64,000 nt of DNA from an uncultured Bacteroidales bacterium. GTDB lineage: Bacteria; Bacteroidota; Bacteroidia; Bacteroidales; UBA932. The DNA lies in the NCBI GenBank assembly GCA_934667175.1, contig CAKULN010000011.1, positions 12,646-76,645 on the forward strand. The letters run 5' to 3'. Below the pieces are notes generated by a model. That model worked only from the letters and a program-made list of their open reading frames with translations, ran no database searches and had not been told where the DNA came from. Positions 26,830-35,158 of this stretch are shown here, in pieces; the first letter of the stretch is position 1; each line of letters opens with the position of its first letter. Position numbers and translations under genes: made by a program.

Positions 26830-27469
26830 CTGAAGATTCTTTTTTGCCTGGCCCCAAGACCAGATTCCTTATATAAACCACAAAACCGAACACTTGACCG
26901 AGGATCAGCACAGGGTCAAGACGGATGATTCCATAAATGATGATCATTCCGGATCCGACAATACTGATGAGCCAGAAGCCTGCCGGCAGCACCGACATGT
27001 GCCTGCGGTGCGAGTAGATGAACTGGTAGATAAAGCGAAGAGTAAACATCAGCTGGCCTGTCGAGCCGAACACCACGAGCCAAATAGGAATGTCGCTGTT
27101 GCGGAAAAAGTTTTGTGAATATTCCTGAGCGTCTTTTAGCAGTAGTAGTGCCGCGACAAACGGAAGTGCCGGCAGCAGGATCTTCGTCATAGTCTTCATC
27201 CTATGCCAGATACCGTTGGTGTTCAGGTTCCAAAGATAAATGAAGTAGGCGATGAACTGACCGAGGATGATGGAGAAGTCATTCCTCAGGACTCCGTAGA
27301 TGAACATAAGGCACGCCCCGATCACGCTGAAAATCCAGTACGAGACAGGCGAGACCGACTTGTGTGCCATCTCTGATTTCAGCCATTGGAGCGTGGTCCT
27401 AAGTCCGAAGAATGCCTGGGCCGAGAATCCTAGGGTGAGGGTAAGCCATGTGGGAATGTTCTCAAACAT
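26819..27469 (-). CDS. Membrane protein with two lipid A biosynthesis N-terminal (LAB_N) domains
   Basis: This 216-residue membrane protein has two similar halves, each with three short helices. The first has FGLRTTLQWLKSE...SPVSYWIFSVIGACLMFIYGVLRND, and the second has FTLRFIYQFIYSHRR...LPAGFWLISIVGSGMIIIYGIIRLD. This is the LAB_N domain, found at the N-terminus of some lipid A enzymes and next to GT2 and ArnT genes. A role in flipping or presenting the undecaprenyl-linked sugar is plausible but unproven. It sits between the GT2 gene (11 bp gap) and the ArnT-like gene (overlap), so the three products probably work together. Confidence 0.8.
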   Translation of the reverse strand: MFENIPTWLTLTLGFSAQAFFGLRTTLQWLKSEMAHKSVSPVSYWIFSVIGACLMFIYGVLRNDFSIILGQFIAYFIYLWNLNTNGIWHRMKTMTKILLPALPFVAALLLLKDAQEYSQNFFRNSDIPIWLVVFGSTGQLMFTLRFIYQFIYSHRRHMSVLPAGFWLISIVGSGMIIIYGIIRLDPVLILGQVFGFVVYIRNLVLGPGKKESSDAK

Positions 27470-27480
27470 ATTCCTGAAGA

Positions 27481-28224
27481 TTAATTCCGTTCACCGACAT
27501 TGCTATCCCCGACTGAATAGTTGATGTACCGTGGCTTCATCCATCTGTAGGCGAAGCAGTCCGCGAACGGGCCCCAGAGTCTGTTCCAAAGGTGGAACTT
27601 GGATGTCCCGGCTACACGTGGGAAGTGCCTCACGGGTACCTGACCGAAACTTCCGCCTTCTTGTAGTAGGATCAGCGCGGGCAGGAATCTGTGCATTCCC
27701 TTGAACATCGGGATTCTCTTGGCCGCGTCCGTGCGGATGATCTTGAGAGGACAGCCGGTGTCCTTGGCTCCATCGTGAGTCATCATATTCCTGAATCCGT
27801 TGGCGATTTTGGACTGGATCCGTTTAAATGCGGTGTCCTTGCGGTTCGCCCTGTAGCCGGTCATCAGAGTGTGCTCCTTCATCCCGTCCAGCAGGAGGTT
27901 GAAGTCCTCCGGAGTGGTTTGAAGGTCAGCGTCCATGTAGCCGACATATTCGGAGAAAGCATAGTCGAATCCGGCCTTGATTGCTGCGCTGAGTCCAGCG
28001 TTCTTGGAGAAACTGATGTAGAAGATGTCCTTGTTCCGGGAGCATACCTCTTGGATCAGTTTGAGGCTGCCGTCCTTCGATCCATCGTCCACGAACAGCG
28101 CGCACGTTGGGACCTTGCTATGAGGAATGAACTCAGACAGAGCCTTTTCCAGATTGTGGATGTTGTCCTCCTCATTGAAGACCGGCACCACGATAGTAAG
28201 GGAATATTCAGATGTTCTGTTCAT
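27481..28224 (-). CDS. GT2-family undecaprenyl/dolichol-phosphate sugar transferase
   Basis: This 247-residue enzyme has the GT-A fold of dolichol-phosphate mannosyltransferase-like proteins: LTIVVPVFNEEDNI at the start, FVDDGSKDGSL, and YMDADLQTTPEDF with the metal-binding DAD. It should charge undecaprenyl phosphate with a sugar at the cytoplasmic face. Unlike ArnC it lacks C-terminal membrane helices, so the adjacent twin-LAB_N protein may supply the membrane part. It is the first gene of the operon. Confidence 0.85.
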   Translation of the reverse strand: MNRTSEYSLTIVVPVFNEEDNIHNLEKALSEFIPHSKVPTCALFVDDGSKDGSLKLIQEVCSRNKDIFYISFSKNAGLSAAIKAGFDYAFSEYVGYMDADLQTTPEDFNLLLDGMKEHTLMTGYRANRKDTAFKRIQSKIANGFRNMMTHDGAKDTGCPLKIIRTDAAKRIPMFKGMHRFLPALILLQEGGSFGQVPVRHFPRVAGTSKFHLWNRLWGPFADCFAYRWMKPRYINYSVGDSNVGERN

Positions 28225-28287
28225 GAGTGCAATATTTAGTCTTAAGAAATTAAGATTTTTTATTTGACAAAATATTGCTTGAAGGGT

Positions 28288-29664
28288 TTAAAGCAGCCTT
28301 TTGACCATCTTGAAGAACCTGTAAGGCATGTACCTGAACGGCAGATCCAGCCACGTCGGTGTGATTACGACGGCCCGATAGTGCGTGAACGCGTCGAAAC
28401 TGCGTTTGTGGTGGTAGCTGCCGAGGCCGGAGTTTCCCACTCCACCGAACGGAATATTCTCGTTGGCGATGTGCATGATCGTGTCGTTGATGCAGGCTCC
28501 ACCGGAGGATGTGTGGCGAAGGACGTGATCCCCTTGGCTTCCAAAATAGTACAGAGCCAGCGGCTTTTCCCTTGATGTCACGAATGAGATGACCTCATTG
28601 ATGTCCTTGAACGTCTGCACCGGGAAGATTGGCCCGAAGATCTCCTCACGCATCACCGGAGCGTCCGGTGAGACCTCATCCAGAACTGTAGGCTCAAAGT
28701 ACCTTTCCTCACGCTCGGTTAGGCCTCCGAAAGCGATCCGCCCGTCTTTAAGATAACCCTCAAGGCGGTCGAAAGCCTTGTCGTTCACGATTCTGACAAA
28801 GTGCTTAGTCTCATGCGGATTGTCTCCGAGAAGAGTCTTGAAGTTGATTTTCAGTTCTTTAATGAACTCGTCCTTGATGTCCTCGTGAAGCATCAGATAG
28901 TCCGGAGCAATGCAGGTCTGCCCAGCGTTGAGGCTTTTTCCCCACGCGATACGTTTCGCTGCCACCTTGATGTCAGCGTCCTTGTCCACGATGCACGGGC
29001 TCTTTCCACCGAGTTCCAGCACGACCGGCGTAAGGTTCTTAGCGGCGGCTTCCATCACGATCCTTCCGAGCGACGGGCTGCCGGTGAAAAATATGAGATC
29101 CCAGCGTTCAGCCAGCAGGGCTGAGTTGACCTCGCGGTTCCCTTGGACGACAGCGACATATTCATCGCTGAAAGTGTCCTCGATCATTTGCTGGGTGACC
29201 TTGGAGACGTTCGGGACGTAAGGTGATGGTTTCAGGACCGCTGTGCAACCGGAGGAGATGGCACCAACGAGCGGAGTAAGAAGCAGCTGCACCGGGTAGT
29301 TCCACGGTGAGATGATCAGCGCTGTACCAAGCGGCTCGCTGATGATCCTGCTTCGTGACGGGAACATCTTCAGCGGAGTGGGGACCCTTCGCGGCCTGCT
29401 CCATTTCCGGATGTCATGAATATGGCTGCGTATCTCTCCGAGCAGTATGCTGACCTCTGTCAGATAAGCCTCCTCGTAGGACTTGTGAAGGTCCGTCCAC
29501 AGGGCCTCGCACAGCGGCTTCTCCCATTTGCGCACCGCCGCCTCGAACGCCTTGAGCCGCTCCTGCCGCCATTTCACGTCAAGTGTGGCCCCGCTTCTGA
29601 AAAAGCGTTCCTGCCGCTCCCTTATCTCCTTTATCCTTTCAACCGAAGTATTATCCAACATCAT
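28288..29664 (-). CDS. Aldehyde dehydrogenase (NAD(P)+-dependent, fatty-aldehyde type)
   Basis: This 458-residue enzyme oxidises an aldehyde to an acid. The nucleotide-binding region begins with IISPWNYPVQLLLTPL, the general base Glu is in LELGGKSPC, and the nucleophile Cys is in NAGQTCIAPDY. The length and the N-terminal layout (VERIKEIRERQERFFRSG) match the class 3/fatty aldehyde dehydrogenases, which lack the long N-terminal extension of betaine-type enzymes. The C-terminus FRYMPYRFFKMVKRLL could touch the membrane. It is divergently arranged with the MATE gene, each having a TACCTTTG box. Confidence 0.9.
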   Translation of the reverse strand: MMLDNTSVERIKEIRERQERFFRSGATLDVKWRQERLKAFEAAVRKWEKPLCEALWTDLHKSYEEAYLTEVSILLGEIRSHIHDIRKWSRPRRVPTPLKMFPSRSRIISEPLGTALIISPWNYPVQLLLTPLVGAISSGCTAVLKPSPYVPNVSKVTQQMIEDTFSDEYVAVVQGNREVNSALLAERWDLIFFTGSPSLGRIVMEAAAKNLTPVVLELGGKSPCIVDKDADIKVAAKRIAWGKSLNAGQTCIAPDYLMLHEDIKDEFIKELKINFKTLLGDNPHETKHFVRIVNDKAFDRLEGYLKDGRIAFGGLTEREERYFEPTVLDEVSPDAPVMREEIFGPIFPVQTFKDINEVISFVTSREKPLALYYFGSQGDHVLRHTSSGGACINDTIMHIANENIPFGGVGNSGLGSYHHKRSFDAFTHYRAVVITPTWLDLPFRYMPYRFFKMVKRLL

Positions 29665-29687
29665 GATGCTTTACGAATATGTCGCCT

Positions 29688-29695
29688 CAAAGGTA
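29688..29695 (-). promoter_or_regulatory. -7 box (TACCTTTG) for the aldehyde dehydrogenase
   Basis: The minus strand reads TACCTTTG 24 bp before the ATG. The upstream -33 region is only approximate. It lies in the same 105-bp divergent gap as the MATE promoter. Confidence 0.5.
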
Positions 29696-29757
29696 GTGAT
29701 TTACTCTTGATATTCAGAACCCACATCCTCTGTTTCCGAATATTTCCACTTTATGAC

Positions 29758-29765
29758 TACCTTTG
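29758..29765 (+). promoter_or_regulatory. -7 box (TACCTTTG) four bases before the MATE start codon
   Basis: A perfect TAnnTTTG ends at 29765 and the ATG is at 29770. Transcription from it would begin at or next to the start codon, giving a leaderless mRNA. It also argues for this start rather than for any upstream one. Confidence 0.5.
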
Positions 29766-29769
29766 CCGT

Positions 29770-31128
29770 ATGGACGCGATGAACAAGGAAATGCTGCGCC
29801 TGGCTCTGCCGAGCATACTCGCCAACCTGACCGTGCCGCTGGTCGGAATGGTGGACATAGCCGTGGCCGGGCATCTTAACGCTTCCGCAGCGGCTCTGAT
29901 CGGAGGCATCTCGGTCGGATCACTGATGTTCGATCTGCTTTACTGGAACTTCGGATTCCTGCGGGCCGGAACCGGTGGAATGACCGCCCAGGCTTTCGGA
30001 CGGGAGGACTGGGACGATTGCGCCGGCAATCTTACAAGGGGAGTCGGCTTGGCTTTCATCATCGCATTTGCCTTGCTCCTGATCCAATGGCCGTTCCAGA
30101 AACTGATCTTTCTCTTTGTCGGATGCTCGGAAGAAGTCCGGACCCTTGCCCTTGAATATTTCTACATCCGCATCTGGGCCGCCCCCGCGACTCTCAGCCT
30201 GATGGCGTTCCGTGGATGGTTCATCGGGATGCAGGACACGTTCAGCTCGATGCTGACCGACATTATAGTAAACGGTGGCAACGTCCTGTTCAGCCTTTTG
30301 CTGACTTTCGGGATTCCAGGAGCCGGATTTGGCGGCATTGGCTTCAAGGGAATAGCCTTGGGGACGGTTGTCGCACAATATTCAGGACTCTTGTTCGCGT
30401 CAAGCCGTGTCGCCCTGAAATTCAGGAATGTCTTCGGAGAGGTGTCGCTTCAAGTGTTCAGGGCGGCTTTCGAGGGTGACAAGATAAGGAGATTCTTTTC
30501 CGTCAACCGTGACCTTTTCATCCGCTCGGTCTGCCTGATAATAGTCTATCTTGCGTTCACCGCCATCTCCGCCCGTTTCGGAGACGTGTTGTTGGCTTCC
30601 TGCTCGATAATGCTCAAACTCCTTTTGGTTTTCTCATACTTCACTGACGGATTCGCTTTCGCCGGTGAGGCACTCACCGGAAAATTTGTCGGTGTCCGTT
30701 GGCCTCAGATGGTAAGGCAGACTGTTGACTACACATTCGGATGGAGTATGGGGATAGGTGTAATCTTTGTGTTCATCTATGCGGTTTCCGGAATGTCGAT
30801 GGTCCGTCTTCTGACATCCGACGGCATTGTGGTCGAGGCCACCCGCACGTTTATGCCGTGGCTGATATTCTTCCCGCTGATCAGTTGTCCGGCTTTCACC
30901 TGGGACGGCATCTACACCGGCGCCACAGCCACCAAAGCCATGCGAGACTCCAACATCGGCTGCGTTGTCGCATTCTTTGTGATCTGGTTTTCTGGGATAT
31001 TCCTGTTCCGCCTCACCGGCTTTGCCGCCGCCCATCTCCTCTTTGCCGCCTACTACTCCCATCTCATCTACCGCTCCCTCTACCAAACCTTCCTTTACCG
31101 TAAAGCCGTCCTTGCTCCGATTCAATAA
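29770..31128 (+). CDS. MATE-family cation/multidrug efflux transporter
   Basis: This 452-residue inner-membrane protein has 12 predicted helices in two similar halves. The start LALPSILANLTVPLVGMVDIAVAG and TGGMTAQAFGRED are MATE motifs of the DinF-like branch. Members expel drugs or metabolites in exchange for Na+ or H+. The open frame extends upstream to 29416, but that part is antisense to the aldehyde dehydrogenase gene, so I start at the ATG at 29770 next to the -7 box. No regulator is adjacent. Confidence 0.88.
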   Translation: MDAMNKEMLRLALPSILANLTVPLVGMVDIAVAGHLNASAAALIGGISVGSLMFDLLYWNFGFLRAGTGGMTAQAFGREDWDDCAGNLTRGVGLAFIIAFALLLIQWPFQKLIFLFVGCSEEVRTLALEYFYIRIWAAPATLSLMAFRGWFIGMQDTFSSMLTDIIVNGGNVLFSLLLTFGIPGAGFGGIGFKGIALGTVVAQYSGLLFASSRVALKFRNVFGEVSLQVFRAAFEGDKIRRFFSVNRDLFIRSVCLIIVYLAFTAISARFGDVLLASCSIMLKLLLVFSYFTDGFAFAGEALTGKFVGVRWPQMVRQTVDYTFGWSMGIGVIFVFIYAVSGMSMVRLLTSDGIVVEATRTFMPWLIFFPLISCPAFTWDGIYTGATATKAMRDSNIGCVVAFFVIWFSGIFLFRLTGFAAAHLLFAAYYSHLIYRSLYQTFLYRKAVLAPIQ

Positions 31129-31203
31129 TTTAATCGGATACTGTATATTCCGAGTGATTCAAAGCGTTGGGAACAGAATATGCAGAATGAATGAAAAAAT
31201 TCT

Positions 31204-31211
31204 TAAATTTG
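31204..31211 (+). promoter_or_regulatory. -7 box (TAAATTTG) for the ART-like cassette
   Basis: A perfect TAnnTTTG lies 7 bp before the ATG of the first cassette gene, so the message would have almost no leader. No clear -33 TTG at the usual distance. Confidence 0.4.
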
Positions 31212-31218
31212 TGACATT

Positions 31219-31440
31219 ATGGCTATTATTGTATTAAATACGATAGAGTATCTTGTACTCATTGTTTCTGGGTTCGCTGAAAGATGTAATATTTCGGAGG
31301 CTCAGGCTTATGCGTATCTTAGTGACTATGGTGCAATGGCTTTGTGCGAGAAGCACTACGGGGTTATGCACACACTGTCAGTTGAAGATAACATCGACAG
31401 CCTTATTAATTATTGCAGGAGAAAAGGTGGAACGATATGA
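31219..31440 (+). CDS. DUF3791-like small protein, first gene of ART-like cassette
   Basis: This 73-residue protein resembles the DUF3791 family: a helical segment with FAERCNISEAQAYAYLSDYGAMALC and a C-terminal VEDNIDSLINYCRRKG. Proteins of this family are regularly encoded next to DUF3990 proteins. Its stop codon overlaps the next ATG (ATGA), so the two are translationally coupled. By position it could be an antitoxin or substrate adaptor for the second gene; that is inference. Confidence 0.65.
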   Translation: MAIIVLNTIEYLVLIVSGFAERCNISEAQAYAYLSDYGAMALCEKHYGVMHTLSVEDNIDSLINYCRRKGGTI

Positions 31441-31901
31441 GGCTATATCATGGATCTAATATTCTGATCAAGTCCATTGATTTATCCCTTTCTAAACCGA
31501 ATAAGGATTTTGGACGGGCTTTCTATCTGTCTCCCGATGAGAGTCAGGCGATGGAGATGGCTTCATTCAAGGCAGATCTTTTAGGTGGCGAGAAAGTTGT
31601 GAGTGTGTTTGAGATAGATTCCTTTGAAGAACTTTCCGTTAAGAGATTTGATGCTTATACTGAGGAATGGGCTCGTTTTGTATATGATCATAGAACTGCA
31701 CCTAATGGAGAAACATTCCACGACTTTGATGTGGTTTATGGCCCGATAGCGAATGACAGAATAGGGGCTCAGATAACTCGCTATAAACAAGGATATATCA
31801 CATTTGAAGAATTTCTAATTAGGATAAAGTATATTAAAGGAATTACATATCAATATGCTTTTTGTACCCAGAAAGCGATTGACAGACTTATAAAGATATG
31901 A
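31437..31901 (+). CDS. DUF3990-family protein, probable ADP-ribosyltransferase fold
   Basis: This 154-residue protein starts RLYHGS, with Arg2 and His5, and has GRAFYLSPDESQAM with Tyr30. This spacing copies the His and Tyr motifs of the H-Y-[EDQ] ADP-ribosyltransferase/PARP group (YHGT, then GxGxYF). The third catalytic residue cannot be placed by eye. DUF3990 is regarded as a member of the ART superfamily. It overlaps both neighbours by ATGA junctions, as in toxin-antitoxin operons. I start at ATG 31437; an earlier TTG in frame overlaps the first gene without benefit. The target is unknown. Confidence 0.7.
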   Translation: MRLYHGSNILIKSIDLSLSKPNKDFGRAFYLSPDESQAMEMASFKADLLGGEKVVSVFEIDSFEELSVKRFDAYTEEWARFVYDHRTAPNGETFHDFDVVYGPIANDRIGAQITRYKQGYITFEEFLIRIKYIKGITYQYAFCTQKAIDRLIKI

Positions 31902-32116
31902 AGGTGACTCGGGAAGAATTCCAGAATATGAAGGAAGAGATCGTTAAGGATATGATTGTTTTCCGGATGGAAGAAACGGGGTGTTCTATGCAGCAGGCTT
32001 TGGATGAAGTCTATCGGTCCCGCCTATTTGAGAAGTTATGTGACCCTGCGAGTGGATTGTACTTTCAGTCTTCCAGATATGTATATTCATACCTTCAGGA
32101 TGAGTTACGGCATTAG
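31898..32116 (+). CDS. Small hypothetical protein, third gene of ART-like cassette
   Basis: This 72-residue protein is helical and charged (EEFQNMKEEIVKDMIVF, CSMQQALDEVYRSRLFEKL) with a Tyr-rich tail (GLYFQSSRYVYSYL). I do not recognise a family with certainty. Its ATG overlaps the stop of the DUF3990 gene, and its stop overlaps the convergent flippase stop by 4 bp. A second partner or immunity-type protein for the ART-like product is a reasonable guess. Confidence 0.6.
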   Translation: MKVTREEFQNMKEEIVKDMIVFRMEETGCSMQQALDEVYRSRLFEKLCDPASGLYFQSSRYVYSYLQDELRH

Positions 32117-33594
32117 CGTTTTCTGAAATATTTACCGACAACGGGCAGTGATGAGAGCGGGAAGTCGCGCTTGATGATGACGGCGCAGAAGGCGAGGATC
32201 AGGACGGTGTTGACAGCGATGGCTGGCCAAGTACTGAAATGTGAGTTGGCGTAGGTCATTCCTAAGAATAGAATCAGTGCAAGGCTGACATACAGCGCGA
32301 TGTCCTTAAGCGGGTACTTGATAGGAAACTTTTTCTGGCCGACAAAGTAGGACAGCACCATAGCCACCCCGTAGCCGGCGAAACCGGCCCAGGCGCAGGC
32401 CATGTAACTGAACTTAGGGATGAACAGGATGTTCACGCCAAAGAGGACAATACATCCGATGCCGGAGAACAACGCGCCCCAAAGTGTCTGGTCTGTAAGC
32501 TTGTACCAGAAAGAGAGGTTGAAATAGATTCCCATCATGATCTCGGCTGCCATCACGATCGGCACGACCTTAAGGCCTTCCCAATAGCTTTGGCCGATGA
32601 TGTACTTCAAGATATTCATGTACCCTATGACGCAGAGGAAGGCGAGGAGGGTGAATATTATGAAGTACTTCATCGCCTTGGCGTACATCTCCTTGCTGTT
32701 CTTGTCAGCCGCGCTGCCGAACACGAAAGGTTCGTAGGCATAGCGGAAAGCCTGGGTGATCATCGCCATGATCATCGCGATCTTGATGCTGGCTCCGTAG
32801 ATGCCAAGCGGCACGGATGAGCCTTCCCCGTATATGAACGGGAATATGATCTGCGATCCGCTCTGGTTGAGGATTCCGGCTATGCCAAGCACAAGGATAG
32901 GCCAACTGTAGCCCAGCATCCGTTTCAGCAGTTTTCCGTCGAATCCGAACTTGAATCCCCTTAGTTCCTTCCAGAAGAAAAGTGTGATCGTCGCTGTGCA
33001 GAACAGGTTGATGTAGAACACGTAACCCACGTCAAACCCGCTGTCGTAGATCCCAAACGGATTCGCTCCCAGCTTCGGCAGAATCACAAAGTAAGCGATA
33101 TTCAGGAATATATTCAGTCCGATGAAGAGCAGTTTCAGGGCTGCGAATTTAAGCGGACGCTTCTTGTACCTCAGGTACGAGAACGGAATGCATTGGAAAG
33201 CGTCTATCGCCACCGTGGCGGCCATCGCCCAGACGTAGGATGGATGGTCAGCGTAGCCAAGGGCCGAGGAAATCGGACTTATGAACAGCACGACTATCCC
33301 AACGAACAGCACCGAAGTCGTCAGCACCGAAGTCAGAATCGTGGAATATACCTTGTCCGGATTCTCTCCCTCTTTGTTGGCGAACCGGAAGAACGTGGTC
33401 TCCATCCCGTAGATCAGGATCACCAGCAGCAGGGCCGTGTAGGCGTACAGGTTCGTCACGACACCGTAGGCACCGCTTGACGAAGCGATGACGTGGGTGT
33501 AAAGCGGGACGAGAAGGTAGTTGAGGAACCTCCCGATGATGCTGCTGAGGCCGTAGATTGCCGTGTCCTTGGCCAATGATTTCAGATTCGCCAT
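32113..33594 (-). CDS. Oligosaccharide flippase (Wzx-like, polysaccharide biosynthesis family)
   Basis: This 493-residue membrane protein has about 14 predicted helices. The start LKSLAKDTAIYGLSSIIGRFLNYLLVPLYT is the family signature of polysaccharide-synthesis flippases of the MOP superfamily. It would move undecaprenyl-linked glycan units across the inner membrane for capsule, exopolysaccharide or O-antigen. No polymerase or glycosyltransferase is adjacent, so it stands apart from a typical polysaccharide locus. The stop overlaps the end of the ART-like cassette. Confidence 0.88.
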   Translation of the reverse strand: MANLKSLAKDTAIYGLSSIIGRFLNYLLVPLYTHVIASSSGAYGVVTNLYAYTALLLVILIYGMETTFFRFANKEGENPDKVYSTILTSVLTTSVLFVGIVVLFISPISSALGYADHPSYVWAMAATVAIDAFQCIPFSYLRYKKRPLKFAALKLLFIGLNIFLNIAYFVILPKLGANPFGIYDSGFDVGYVFYINLFCTATITLFFWKELRGFKFGFDGKLLKRMLGYSWPILVLGIAGILNQSGSQIIFPFIYGEGSSVPLGIYGASIKIAMIMAMITQAFRYAYEPFVFGSAADKNSKEMYAKAMKYFIIFTLLAFLCVIGYMNILKYIIGQSYWEGLKVVPIVMAAEIMMGIYFNLSFWYKLTDQTLWGALFSGIGCIVLFGVNILFIPKFSYMACAWAGFAGYGVAMVLSYFVGQKKFPIKYPLKDIALYVSLALILFLGMTYANSHFSTWPAIAVNTVLILAFCAVIIKRDFPLSSLPVVGKYFRKR

Positions 33595-33653
33595 TTATCT
33601 ATTATGTTAATTACCAATGAATATTCACGTCCAGCTCGCTGAACCTTATTCCT

Positions 33654-33868
33654 CGGTCACTGAGCTTGCCGGTTGCTGAGCCTGCCGAAGCACCGTCCTT
33701 ATGGTTCGACAAGCTCACCAACCGGACGGTGCCAGCCTATGAGTCTTCGGTCACTGAGCTTATTCCTCGGTCACTGAGCTTGTCGAAGTGACCGTAAGAA
33801 TCGTGCCGCTGATCTTGCCGAAGCATCGAAGCGACACAAAGTGTTGCTTCGACAGGCTCAGCAACCGA
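33654..33868. repeat. Cluster of about six REP elements
   Basis: All three stem classes are present (GGTCACT, GGTTGCT and GGTTGGT types) between the flippase start and the SGNH-hydrolase stop. No gene lies in 33595-33873. Confidence 0.8.
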
Positions 33869-33873
33869 TGTGA

Positions 33874-34965
33874 TTATTTGATTCCGTATTTCTTGAGAAT
33901 CTTCACGATAGGCTTTCTGACGGACTCAGCCCAGAGTGTGTAGCCGTAATCCGACGGGTGTGTTCCGTCCACGGAAGTCTCATGGTCAGGCGCTGTGGCG
34001 CAAGTTGCGGTCACGAAATAGACATCGGCATATTTCTTCACCGCTATATTCATAAGGCTGTCAACTACTTCCATTCTGCGCCCCTCGTTCCTGTCGCTGC
34101 CAGTGTTGAAGTTGCGGCTCTCCCTGTAGATGGTCTTCTGGAAAATCAGCGGAATGCCTGGATGTGCCGCCTGGACTTTCTCGATGAACGGGAACAGCCT
34201 TTCCTTTATCTGCTCCGGAGTAGGGTTTGAGAATGAGTCGAACACGAATGCGTCCACCTTGGCGGCGCACAGCACATCCGCGAAATAGGACTGGAGCTTG
34301 CAGTTGCCGCTGCATCCAAGGCTGAGGAACTGGAGTCCTGTCATTCTGGAGAGCTGGTCAGGGTAAGACATTCCGGCTCTGGATGTGCTGATTCCATGCG
34401 TGAAGCTGGAACCGAATATTCCGATCCTGTGACGGAAAGGATTCTCGATGGCCTCGATCACAGCGCCTTCGTTTACACCGATCTGGATGGACTTCTCTTC
34501 ACTAAGGATCGGCAGGTACATCAGGCATTCGTGCATGGAACCGTCCAGGTTGCCGATAAGCACGACATTGTCGTCCGGCTTCTGGTCGTGCGTCACCTTA
34601 GAGGCGGCCCAAAGCCATTTCCCGTCCTTCTTTATGTAAAGATCGTAGCCTCTCGCCGCAAGTCCTCCGGTGTTGGTCGGGAACCCCCTGTCAAGGTACT
34701 TAGTCTTCACCGTGATCGTCTTCGAGTCAGTCCTGAACGCCACAGCAAGGCCGGCTGACATCCGGACCTGCTTGTTCTCTCCTGTCGTGAACCCCTTGAA
34801 TCTCACCGTGTCAACCCTATGGTAAGGGTTAGGAGTGTCTGTCATCAGCTTCCCGACCATAGTCAGGTCAGACGCCTCAGTGAAGTTGTACTTCACCGGA
34901 TTTTTCTGAGCGTAAACCGTCACCACCGAGAGTGACAGCATCAAGATAGCAAAAGTCTTTTTCAT
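33874..34965 (-). CDS. Exported SGNH/GDSL-type hydrolase
   Basis: This 363-residue protein has a signal peptide (residues 1-19, ending VYA), a beta-rich N-terminal domain to about 175, and an SGNH hydrolase domain. The likely nucleophile is Ser187 in IFGSSFTHG, and the Asp-His pair is in DGTHPSDYGY near residue 340. These enzymes usually remove acetyl or other acyl groups from glycans. The 5' leader contains a hairpin (CCTC...GAGG), and a TATTTTTG box lies on the minus strand at 35042-35035. Nothing nearby identifies the substrate. Confidence 0.87.
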   Translation of the reverse strand: MKKTFAILMLSLSVVTVYAQKNPVKYNFTEASDLTMVGKLMTDTPNPYHRVDTVRFKGFTTGENKQVRMSAGLAVAFRTDSKTITVKTKYLDRGFPTNTGGLAARGYDLYIKKDGKWLWAASKVTHDQKPDDNVVLIGNLDGSMHECLMYLPILSEEKSIQIGVNEGAVIEAIENPFRHRIGIFGSSFTHGISTSRAGMSYPDQLSRMTGLQFLSLGCSGNCKLQSYFADVLCAAKVDAFVFDSFSNPTPEQIKERLFPFIEKVQAAHPGIPLIFQKTIYRESRNFNTGSDRNEGRRMEVVDSLMNIAVKKYADVYFVTATCATAPDHETSVDGTHPSDYGYTLWAESVRKPIVKILKKYGIK

Positions 34966-35158
34966 ATTCGTTGATTTTATCGTTCCGCGTTATTTGTCAA
35001 GGCCCCTCATTACTCTGAGGGAGGGCACAAAGGACAAAAATAGAACATTTTCTTCGGTTTTGGTAATTTTTAGCTGGTTTCCTGAATAGGTATGATTCAT
35101 GGAACTATATGAATGCTTTTTTTTGTATTTTTACGGGTGAAACCAAATTGGATGCAAT

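Noticed and set aside
29416..29769. Upstream extension of the MATE frame
   Set aside because: It is antisense to the aldehyde dehydrogenase gene, and a -7 box directly precedes the ATG at 29770.
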